Position numbers and translations under genes: made by a program. A model generated the notes under the pieces. That model saw only the letters and a list, made by a program, of their open reading frames with translations, was not told where the DNA came from and made no database searches. Source: Idiomarina ramblicola (GTDB taxonomy: Bacteria > Pseudomonadota > Gammaproteobacteria > Enterobacterales > Alteromonadaceae). From it: a stretch of 64,000 nt of DNA. This document shows positions 35,900-43,041 of this stretch, in pieces; positions within the stretch are counted from its first letter, which is position 1; every line of letters starts with the position of its first letter. The DNA lies in NCBI RefSeq assembly GCF_003987255.1, contig NZ_PIQC01000004.1, forward strand, positions 62,001-126,000, in the 5' to 3' direction.

Positions 35900-37981
35900 A
35901 TGAATAAAATTTTACCGTTATGGCTCGTATCGCTTATTGCTGCGCTGCTGCTTTATAGCGCACAAAGCTTAGCGGAAACACCGTCTACTGGCTGGCTCAG
36001 TCATGAAGACCATCCGCCGGTATCGGTGAAGCTGGAATTGACCGGCCACTATGAGGCTGAGCGGAATCTGCTACCCGCCCTGCTGCATGTTGAGCTGGAT
36101 GACGGCTGGAAAACCTACTGGCGCTCGCCGGGGGAAGGCGGTATACCGCCAACCTTTGATTGGTCTGAGTCCTCTAATATTGACGATATTGAGTGGCACT
36201 GGCCGGTGCCCTCGCGCTACAACATTCAGGGTATCAATACCGTTGGGTATCAGGGATCGTCAACCTTTCCGTTAATGGTACAGCTAAGCCCGGATGCCAG
36301 GCAGGCGCGCATTAGCGGTACACTAACTATGTCATCCTGTACCACCGTCTGTGTGTTAACGGACTACCCAATTGACTTGCAAGTTGATCTGGACACCCTG
36401 ACCGTCGACAGTGATCGTGCCTTTGCCTTTAATCAGGCGATGGGCAAGGTACCTCGGGAATACGACAGCAATAACGTCAAGCAAGCTATTTGGTCCGACG
36501 CCAACCAGCGCGTTCAACTGACCATAGAGCGTGACAGTGGCTGGCAAAACCCACAGCTGTTTATACACAGCAACGACGACACTTTGGCCGACGCAGAATT
36601 TTCATCACCAGATATTCAGGTGGAAGACAATGCGCTCACGGCGAATGTTGACGTTGGCCACTGGCTGGAGCTGCCAGACCTAAGCGGCGCTGAACTTATA
36701 GCAACAGTCAGTGATGAAAAGTTTGCCGCTGAATATAAGGTTCAACTCACTGCGGGGACTCTTACGAATAACACTCCGCCGCTGTGGGCCATTTTACTTA
36801 TGGCGTTAGCGGGTGGGCTTGTTCTGAACATTATGCCCTGCGTGTTGCCGGTACTGGGCCTGAAAGTTCAAAGCCTGATGTTGTCTGGTGCACATGAGCC
36901 GAAGGTGGTGCGTAAGCAATTTTTTGCGTCGTCACTGGGTATTATCAGCTCGTTTCTGATCATTGCCCTGGGGCTTATGGCATTGCGCTGGTCAGGCGGT
37001 TCTGTCGGCTGGGGTATTCAATTTCAGAACCCTTACTTCATTGCCGCATTAGTCGCTATTACCTGGGTATTTGCGTTGAACTTAATGGGCGCCTTTGAGT
37101 TTAAATTACCGTCTTCTTTGAGTACCAGTGCCGCAACCGCTGGCGATAACAGCTACAAAGGGCACTTCCTGCAAGGCATGCTGGCCACCGTATTGGCAAC
37201 ACCTTGTACAGCGCCTTTTTTAGGCACCGCGGTAGCCTTTGCTTTGGCTGCTGAGTCATCGATTATTCTGCTGATTTTTGCCGCGCTTGGGGTTGGTATG
37301 GCGCTGCCCTGGTTACTTATAGCCGTGTTCCCGAAAACCGCCAAGTTACTGCCCAAACCCGGTCGCTGGATGCAATGGGTGAAACCCGTTTTCGCCATTA
37401 TGATGCTGGCAACCACGGTCTGGCTGACAACCTTGCTGAAAAACTTTATCAGCAACGAAGTATTCCTGGCACTAACGGTCGGTTTGTCGATTCTGACATT
37501 GGTGATTATTGGTAAAGTGCATGGCCGTAAGGCGCTGTTTTTATCCATTGGTGGCTTTTTGGTATTAGCTGCCGTTGTCGGTACGACGTTAATTCTTACC
37601 GCTGACCGTTGGGTCAACAAACTACCGCAGGACCATCAATGGCAGCCACTAACCCAGCAGCGTATTGATGAAGCCGTTGCCAGTGGCCAAACCGTGTTTG
37701 TGGATGTGACCGCAGACTGGTGTGTGACCTGCCAGGCCAATAAAGTCGGCGTATTACTGCAAGACCCGGTATTTACAGCCTTAGGTCAGGAACATGTCAC
37801 CCGCCTGCGCGGCGACTGGACCAAAGCCAACGAGCGCATCACGCAATACTTAAAGACCAACAATACCTTTGGTGTGCCCTTTAACAAAGTCTACGGACCC
37901 GGGGCTCCGGACGGTGTAACCCTGCCCGTAGTACTCAGTAAAGACAAAGTCATGGACGCACTGGAGAATGCTCGTGAGTAA
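35900..37981 (+). CDS. ScsB-type DsbD family thiol:disulfide transporter
   Basis: A 693-residue protein that carries electrons from cytoplasmic thioredoxin to the periplasm. It has a signal peptide, an N-terminal periplasmic domain (about 30-290), a DsbD-type membrane core with two key cysteines (Cys314 in MPCVLPVL and Cys436 in TPCTAP), and a C-terminal thioredoxin domain with CVTC (Cys608, Cys611). The large N-terminal domain with TSCTTVC is typical of ScsB, which serves ScsC. scsD and scsC follow. Confidence 0.9.
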   Translation: MNKILPLWLVSLIAALLLYSAQSLAETPSTGWLSHEDHPPVSVKLELTGHYEAERNLLPALLHVELDDGWKTYWRSPGEGGIPPTFDWSESSNIDDIEWHWPVPSRYNIQGINTVGYQGSSTFPLMVQLSPDARQARISGTLTMSSCTTVCVLTDYPIDLQVDLDTLTVDSDRAFAFNQAMGKVPREYDSNNVKQAIWSDANQRVQLTIERDSGWQNPQLFIHSNDDTLADAEFSSPDIQVEDNALTANVDVGHWLELPDLSGAELIATVSDEKFAAEYKVQLTAGTLTNNTPPLWAILLMALAGGLVLNIMPCVLPVLGLKVQSLMLSGAHEPKVVRKQFFASSLGIISSFLIIALGLMALRWSGGSVGWGIQFQNPYFIAALVAITWVFALNLMGAFEFKLPSSLSTSAATAGDNSYKGHFLQGMLATVLATPCTAPFLGTAVAFALAAESSIILLIFAALGVGMALPWLLIAVFPKTAKLLPKPGRWMQWVKPVFAIMMLATTVWLTTLLKNFISNEVFLALTVGLSILTLVIIGKVHGRKALFLSIGGFLVLAAVVGTTLILTADRWVNKLPQDHQWQPLTQQRIDEAVASGQTVFVDVTADWCVTCQANKVGVLLQDPVFTALGQEHVTRLRGDWTKANERITQYLKTNNTFGVPFNKVYGPGAPDGVTLPVVLSKDKVMDALENARE

Positions 37982-38510
37982 TAGCAAAGCGAAACCGTCA
38001 TGGGCAAAGCGGCTACGAACCGCAGCGCTTTATATTGTGCTGTTCTCGGTCGTCGCTTTCGTAGTTGATGCCTTTCGTAATAGTGACGTGCCGGAGTCTG
38101 TTCCGGCGGAGCTGTCGTCACTAACGGACATAAACGGCGAGCAATATAACTTACGCGAGATGAGCAAGGACAGCCCGGTTGTGCTGTATTTCTGGGCAAC
38201 CTGGTGTCCTGTTTGCCCGGCGGTATCGCCTACGGTTGATTACGTTGGCAACCACTACCCAACCATTAGCGTGGCGTTGCGCTCCGGCGACAACGACAAA
38301 CTCACGCGCTACGCGCAGGCGAAAGGGTATGAGTTCCCTATTGTTAACGACAACCTCAACCGCGTCTCAAATGGCTGGCAGGTATCTGCCACGCCAACCA
38401 TCATCATTATTGAAAACGGTGACATAGTTTCGGCGACAACTGGGGTCACAACACCTCCCGGTTTGTTTATTCGTCTTTGGTTTCACCAGTTTTTTGAAGT
38501 AGGAAAGTAG
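37974..38510 (+). CDS. ScsD-type membrane-anchored thioredoxin-like protein
   Basis: The start is probably the GTG seven bases after GGAG; an ATG six bases upstream would leave only one base of spacing. This gives 178 residues with one N-terminal membrane helix (about 15-32) and a TlpA/ResA-like domain with CPVC (Cys78, Cys81) in WATWCPVCP, and a cis-proline loop ATPTIII. It overlaps scsB by eight bases. In Salmonella ScsD is the third Scs protein; its redox role is inferred from family. Confidence 0.87.
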   Translation: MSNSKAKPSWAKRLRTAALYIVLFSVVAFVVDAFRNSDVPESVPAELSSLTDINGEQYNLREMSKDSPVVLYFWATWCPVCPAVSPTVDYVGNHYPTISVALRSGDNDKLTRYAQAKGYEFPIVNDNLNRVSNGWQVSATPTIIIIENGDIVSATTGVTTPPGLFIRLWFHQFFEVGK

Positions 38511-38511
38511 T

Positions 38512-39243
38512 ATGAATTTTATCTATAAAACGTTTTTCATCGTTGCTTTTATCTTTAGCAGCAACGTATTTGCGCAAGATTTAAACCCGCAACAAGAAGA
38601 AGACTTGGAAAAAGTCGAACAGCTATTGCGTGAAAACCCGGAGCTTATTCCAAACATTCACCGAGGCTTACAGCGCTTTTTAGAACAGCAAAGTGAGCAA
38701 AAAAACGCCTTCGCTAACCATCAGGAGTGGCTGTATCAGTCGGCGGCACATCCAATTTTAGGTGACCAAGATGCGCCGCATAAAATCATTGTTTTTACCG
38801 ATTACAACTGTCCGTTTTGCAAAAAGTTAGAGCCCGGCCTGCATAAGCTGGTTGAGGAATACCCGTCTATTCAGGTCGTGAACATTTTTGTGCCTTTACG
38901 CCAACAGCAGGTCGATGGGCTCAAAACCAACTCAGCACTCTATGGACTGAACCTGTGGCGCAATGACCCTAAGGCGTTCTTTGAAGCTCATAACCTAATG
39001 ATGAAAAAGTCGGGCATGCATACCGCTGACTCACTGCAAAGCGTTGCGCAAGTCACGGGTACCGAGGCCTTTTTGTCACCGTCCAGCGAAAGCGAAGCGG
39101 TTATTCGCAAAAATATGTCAGCATTTCGCGAACTAGGCTTTCGCGGCACACCGACTATTATCATTGGCCAGCAGGTAACGCCCGGTTACATCCCTTATGA
39201 CAAGCTGGAAACCATAGCTACCGAGCAGTTTGAACTAGATTAA
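38512..39243 (+). CDS. ScsC-type DsbA-fold periplasmic disulfide oxidoreductase/isomerase
   Basis: A 243-residue exported protein with a signal peptide cleaved near FAQ (about residue 22). A helical N-terminal segment (about 25-75) precedes the DsbA-like domain; such a segment makes some ScsC proteins oligomers. The active site is CPFC (Cys100, Cys103), and the cis-Pro loop GTPTIII is present. ScsC is kept reduced by ScsB and protects copper-stressed or oxidised proteins. It is last in the operon, followed by a terminator. Confidence 0.88.
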   Translation: MNFIYKTFFIVAFIFSSNVFAQDLNPQQEEDLEKVEQLLRENPELIPNIHRGLQRFLEQQSEQKNAFANHQEWLYQSAAHPILGDQDAPHKIIVFTDYNCPFCKKLEPGLHKLVEEYPSIQVVNIFVPLRQQQVDGLKTNSALYGLNLWRNDPKAFFEAHNLMMKKSGMHTADSLQSVAQVTGTEAFLSPSSESEAVIRKNMSAFRELGFRGTPTIIIGQQVTPGYIPYDKLETIATEQFELD

Positions 39244-39257
39244 CTGAGAAATAGATA

Positions 39258-39283
39258 GGGAGCTTGCTACAAGCTCCCTTCTT
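39258..39283 (+). terminator. Terminator after the Scs operon
   Basis: GGGAGCTTG (39258-39266), loop CTA, CAAGCTCCC (39270-39278), then a T-rich TTCTT tail. The stem is nine bases and GC-rich, 15 bases after the scsC stop. Confidence 0.8.
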
Positions 39284-39294
39284 TAAAGGATTAC

Positions 39295-39336
39295 TTGATA
39301 AAGGCTTCGGCTCGTACTAACATTTGTGAGCACACA
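39295..39336 (+). promoter_or_regulatory. Promoter and candidate operator of the RelE/ParE-type module
   Basis: -35 TTGATA (39295-39300), spacer 17, -10 TAACAT (39318-39323). A palindrome TGTGAGCACA (39325-39334) lies at the expected transcription start, where the antitoxin could bind to repress the pair. The promoter match is good; the operator is inferred. Confidence 0.6.
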
Positions 39337-39353
39337 TTTAAAAGAGAACCATC

Positions 39354-39626
39354 ATGGAAACAAGAATTCAGTTTCGTATCGATGAACAAACAAAGCACTT
39401 AGCGCAGCAGCAGGCTGAGAGCGAAGGTCGGACTTTGAGTGACGCGTGTCGGCAGCTTGCCGAACAGCTGGCATCGGAGCGTCGAAAGCAACTATCGCAG
39501 GACAGCTGGCTTACAGAACAAGTGAACCAAGCATTCCAGAAGTTGGAGTCTGGCCAGTCTGAGTTCATGGATAACGAACAGGCAAAAAGCCGCATGGAAA
39601 AATTTAAAGCTCAATTTCGAGAATAA
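39354..39626 (+). CDS. Antitoxin of a type II toxin-antitoxin pair (RelB/DinJ-like)
   Basis: A 90-residue protein. The N-terminal ETRIQFRIDEQTKHLAQQQA strand-helix has the ribbon-helix-helix pattern of RelB/DinJ antitoxins, and the highly charged C-terminal half probably wraps the toxin. Nine bases separate it from the toxin gene, and an operator-like palindrome lies upstream. Confidence 0.75.
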   Translation: METRIQFRIDEQTKHLAQQQAESEGRTLSDACRQLAEQLASERRKQLSQDSWLTEQVNQAFQKLESGQSEFMDNEQAKSRMEKFKAQFRE

Positions 39627-39635
39627 GGCGCGCAA

Positions 39636-39914
39636 ATGATTTATTGGGAAGAGGATGCCCTGAAAGACAGAGAAAGGATTTTCGAGTTTCTTTACAGTTT
39701 TAACCCTATAGTGGCCGAGCAAACCGATTCAGTGATACAAAGCAAAATCGAAACATTGCTTGAGCAGCCCTATATTGGCGTTAAACGCGAGAATATAAAG
39801 GGAAGACTTTTAATCCTCCCCGATATTTCAATGCTTGTCCCTTACTATATCGACGGGACCAAGATACGAGTTTTGCGCGTGCTGCATGAGAAGCAGCAAT
39901 TTCCATTTACGTAG
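39636..39914 (+). CDS. RelE/ParE superfamily toxin
   Basis: A 92-residue protein with the RelE/ParE fold pattern: MIYWEEDALKDRERIFEFL, a second helix ending in KIETLL, and C-terminal strands including LVPYYIDGTKIRVLRVLHEKQQF, with the typical RVLRVLH motif. ParE-like members act on gyrase and RelE-like members cut mRNA; the sequence does not decide. The preceding antitoxin completes the module. It is convergent with fpr, five bases away. Confidence 0.78.
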   Translation: MIYWEEDALKDRERIFEFLYSFNPIVAEQTDSVIQSKIETLLEQPYIGVKRENIKGRLLILPDISMLVPYYIDGTKIRVLRVLHEKQQFPFT

Positions 39915-39919
39915 GCGTC

Positions 39920-40660
39920 TTACCAATAATTTTCCGAAGTCACATTACCAGGCTTACGCCGAGTGTTTTTAGCAAGCCCCAATTCAGCCAGCGCGGCGCG
40001 TGATTCTTTTATCATGTCGGGGTTACCGCAAAGCATGACTTGTGCGCGGGTGTCTAACGGCGTGTTGAGAGCGTCGCTTAACTGCCCGGAACTAATCAGT
40101 TCAGGAATGCGTGCAGAGAGCGCGCCCGGGATGTTTTCACGAGTAATCACCGGCTGGTAGCCCAGTTGCCCGGGGTATTCTTGTTGCCAATGCTCTATTT
40201 GGCTCTGATAAACCAGGTCTTCTGCCACACGAACACCGTGCACTAGGTTAATGCGCTTGAATCGTTCCCACGGCTTTTCGGTTCTCAGCATGGAAATAAA
40301 GGGGCCAATGCCGGTTCCGGTAGAAAGCATCCACAAGCTGTCGCCGTCCGGCACTTCATCCAATGTGAAAAAGCCACCGGCGGGCTGGGTAATGTCCACA
40401 CTGTCGCCCGGCTGCAACTTAGCGAGCTTAGTACTAACCTCGCCGTCTTCCACTTCGGCTATGACAAAATCCAGTATGGCTTCGCCCGGCGCACTGGCCA
40501 GCGAGTAGGCACGCAATAGCTGCTCGCCACCCACATTCAGGCCTAAACGGACAAACTGCCCGGCCTTAAAATCAAACGGCTCAGCCACAACTCTCAAACT
40601 GAAAACGCCAGAACTCCAACGGTAATTCTCGACAACTTTCCCACTAATCCATTGGATCAT
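39920..40660 (-). CDS. fpr: Ferredoxin/flavodoxin-NADP(+) reductase
   Basis: FAD enzyme of 246 residues linking NADPH to ferredoxin or flavodoxin, used in Fe-S repair and redox defence. The FAD-binding motif RAYSLASAPGE and NADP-binding STGTGIGPFISML are visible, and the protein ends in a Tyr-Trp (NYW), the stacking aromatic end of this subclass. It is nine bases after ubiK on the same strand. Confidence 0.92.
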   Translation of the reverse strand: MIQWISGKVVENYRWSSGVFSLRVVAEPFDFKAGQFVRLGLNVGGEQLLRAYSLASAPGEAILDFVIAEVEDGEVSTKLAKLQPGDSVDITQPAGGFFTLDEVPDGDSLWMLSTGTGIGPFISMLRTEKPWERFKRINLVHGVRVAEDLVYQSQIEHWQQEYPGQLGYQPVITRENIPGALSARIPELISSGQLSDALNTPLDTRAQVMLCGNPDMIKESRAALAELGLAKNTRRKPGNVTSENYW

Positions 40661-40669
40661 ACGTCTGAC

Positions 40670-40915
40670 TTAGTCCTTGTTTTGGTTCTTGGTCGCTTCC
40701 AGTTCTTTTTCTAACAACTCAACGCGCTCGCGCAAACGCAGTAACATTTGCTGCTGCACGTCAAGCTCTTCACGAGTGACTAAATCCAGTTTTGACAGCT
40801 GTGACTGCAGGGTTTGCTTAACACGCTGCTCCATATTTCCGGCCAGTTCTTTAACACCAGCAGGCATACTGTCGTTAATTTGGCGAGCAATATTCTCTAT
40901 TGTTTTGTTGTCCAT
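40670..40915 (-). CDS. ubiK: Ubiquinone biosynthesis accessory factor UbiK
   Basis: An 81-residue protein of the BMFP/YqiC family: an amphipathic N-terminal helix (IENIARQINDSMPAGVKEL) and a C-terminal coiled coil (LLRLRERVELLEKELEA) that trimerises. UbiK helps the soluble ubiquinone synthesis complex work with lipids. Its neighbour fpr is unrelated to this role. Confidence 0.9.
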   Translation of the reverse strand: MDNKTIENIARQINDSMPAGVKELAGNMEQRVKQTLQSQLSKLDLVTREELDVQQQMLLRLRERVELLEKELEATKNQNKD

Positions 40916-41025
40916 AAGTCTCTCTTTGTGTAAATCGTTGCTTATTCGTTTAGCTTAGCAGGAGATTCAGGTAAAATCCGAGCTTCTTATCGGCTTTTTC
41001 ACGAATCAGGAACTCCGCGGCGCCC

Positions 41026-43032
41026 ATGCTGAACGATCGCCAGAACCAGGCTGTACATTACATTCAGGGTCCTTTATTGGTACTTGCCGGTGCCGGTAGC
41101 GGTAAAACCCGTGTGATCACCGAAAAAATTGCCTACCTTATTCGTCAGCAAATTTACACGGCACGCCAAATTGGCGCGGTGACTTTCACCAATAAAGCCG
41201 CCAAAGAAATGAAAGAGCGTATTGCGCAAACCTTGCCAAAAGCGCAACTGCGCGGTTTAACCGTGTGCACCTTTCATACGCTGGGCCTGAACATTATCCG
41301 TCGGGAACTCAGCACTCTGGGGTTTAAACCCGGTTTTTCCTTATTCGACGACCAGGACACCTACGCCTTGCTTAATGCCCTTACTGAGGACGTATTTGAG
41401 GGCGACAAAGCGCTGATTCAAGCTTGCCAGCACCAGATAGGCCATTGGAAGAATGCTATGCTCTCGCCCGAGCAGGCGTTGCAAAAAGCCGGAAACGATC
41501 AGGAAAGTGCCTTTGCTCAGGTTTATCAGCAATACCAAAATAATCTGAGCGCCTGTAATGCCGTGGACTTTGATGACCTGATCCGCCTACCGACCTTATT
41601 ACTGGCGACCAATGAAAACGCCCGCGCGCGCTGGCAGAAAAAGTTTCAATATTTGTTGGTGGACGAGTATCAGGACACCAACACCAGTCAGTATCAACTG
41701 GTTAAGTTACTGGTGGGCGAGCGCGCCCAGTTTACTGTGGTGGGTGACGACGACCAGTCCATTTACTCGTGGCGGGGCGCGCAGCCTAAAAATCTGGCCC
41801 TGCTGAAGCAGGACTTCCCACAGCTTGAAGTTGTTAAGCTGGAGCAAAACTATCGCTCGCACGGCCGTATTCTGAAAGCCGCTAATATTCTCATTGAGAA
41901 CAACCCCCACGTATTTGAGAAAAAGCTGTTCTCAGAAATGCAGTACGGCGAGCCGATAAGCGTTATTTTTGGTCGTAACGAAGAGCATGAAGCAGAGCGC
42001 GTGGTTGCCGAAATTGTAAAACAGCGGTTCCTGCGTAAAACGCCGTATCATCACTTTGCTATTTTATACCGGGGTAATCACCAGTCGCGTCTGTTTGAGA
42101 AAGCACTGATGAACAATCGCATTCCCTACAAAATTACCGGTGGCCAGTCGTTTTTTGCGCGCGCAGAAGTCAAAGACATTATGGCCTACCTGCGGTTGCT
42201 GGTGAACCCAACCGACGACACCGCCTTTCTGCGTATTATTAACACGCCGCGCCGTGGCATTGGCCCGCAAACCGTTGAGCGTATTGGTCGCTTGTCGCAG
42301 GAATTAGGTTGCAGCTTATTTGAAGCCTGCCAGTCACCCCATTTAAAAACGCAGCTCAGCACCGGTGTTTTTCAGCATGTGGATGTATTCCGCAACATGA
42401 TAGATACCCTGGCCCGACAAGCCGACCACCAGGCGGACGCCAGTGATGCGGTGCGGCAACTACTCAGTGAAATTGGTTACGAAGACTGGCTGTTTGAGCA
42501 AAGCCCTAGTGCCAAAGCTGCCGAAATGCGCATTAAAAACGTGTATGAGCTGCACCGCTGGGTATCCGATATGCTCAAAGGCGATGCAGAGCATGACCCC
42601 ATGGAGCTGGACCAGGTTGTTAGCCGCCTGTCACTGCGCGATATGATGTCACGTAACGAAGACGACGAACAATTTGAGCAGGTGCAACTAATGACCCTGC
42701 ACGCGTCCAAAGGTTTGGAATTTCCGCATGTGTTTCTGGTGGGGATGGAAGAAGGTTTACTCCCGCACCAAAGCAGCATTGATGAAAATAACATTGAAGA
42801 AGAGCGACGCCTGGCCTACGTAGGCATAACCCGTGCACAGCATAAGTTAGTCTTTACTATGGCCAAAGAACGCCGTCAGTTCGGTGAAAAAACAGAGCCC
42901 CAACCCAGTCGCTTTTTACTCGAGTTGCCGCAGGACGATTTAGAGTGGGAGCATCGCAAACAAAAATCGGATGAGGAACGTGAAGAACAAAGAAGTCAGG
43001 GGCTGGAAATGTTAAAAAATGCGCTTAAGTAA
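41026..43032 (+). CDS. rep: ATP-dependent DNA helicase Rep
   Basis: UvrD/Rep superfamily 1 helicase, 3'-5', that clears proteins ahead of replication forks. The 668 residues fit Rep (UvrD is longer). Walker A AGAGSGKTRV is near residue 22; VDEYQDTN (motif II), GDDDQSIYSWRGA (motif III) and the C-terminal LMTLHASKGLEF and RRLAYVGITRA motifs are intact. The N-terminal MLNDRQNQAVHYIQGP is typical. It is convergent with the GGDEF-EAL gene. Confidence 0.94.
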   Translation: MLNDRQNQAVHYIQGPLLVLAGAGSGKTRVITEKIAYLIRQQIYTARQIGAVTFTNKAAKEMKERIAQTLPKAQLRGLTVCTFHTLGLNIIRRELSTLGFKPGFSLFDDQDTYALLNALTEDVFEGDKALIQACQHQIGHWKNAMLSPEQALQKAGNDQESAFAQVYQQYQNNLSACNAVDFDDLIRLPTLLLATNENARARWQKKFQYLLVDEYQDTNTSQYQLVKLLVGERAQFTVVGDDDQSIYSWRGAQPKNLALLKQDFPQLEVVKLEQNYRSHGRILKAANILIENNPHVFEKKLFSEMQYGEPISVIFGRNEEHEAERVVAEIVKQRFLRKTPYHHFAILYRGNHQSRLFEKALMNNRIPYKITGGQSFFARAEVKDIMAYLRLLVNPTDDTAFLRIINTPRRGIGPQTVERIGRLSQELGCSLFEACQSPHLKTQLSTGVFQHVDVFRNMIDTLARQADHQADASDAVRQLLSEIGYEDWLFEQSPSAKAAEMRIKNVYELHRWVSDMLKGDAEHDPMELDQVVSRLSLRDMMSRNEDDEQFEQVQLMTLHASKGLEFPHVFLVGMEEGLLPHQSSIDENNIEEERRLAYVGITRAQHKLVFTMAKERRQFGEKTEPQPSRFLLELPQDDLEWEHRKQKSDEEREEQRSQGLEMLKNALK

Positions 43033-43041
43033 TGCTTGCGA

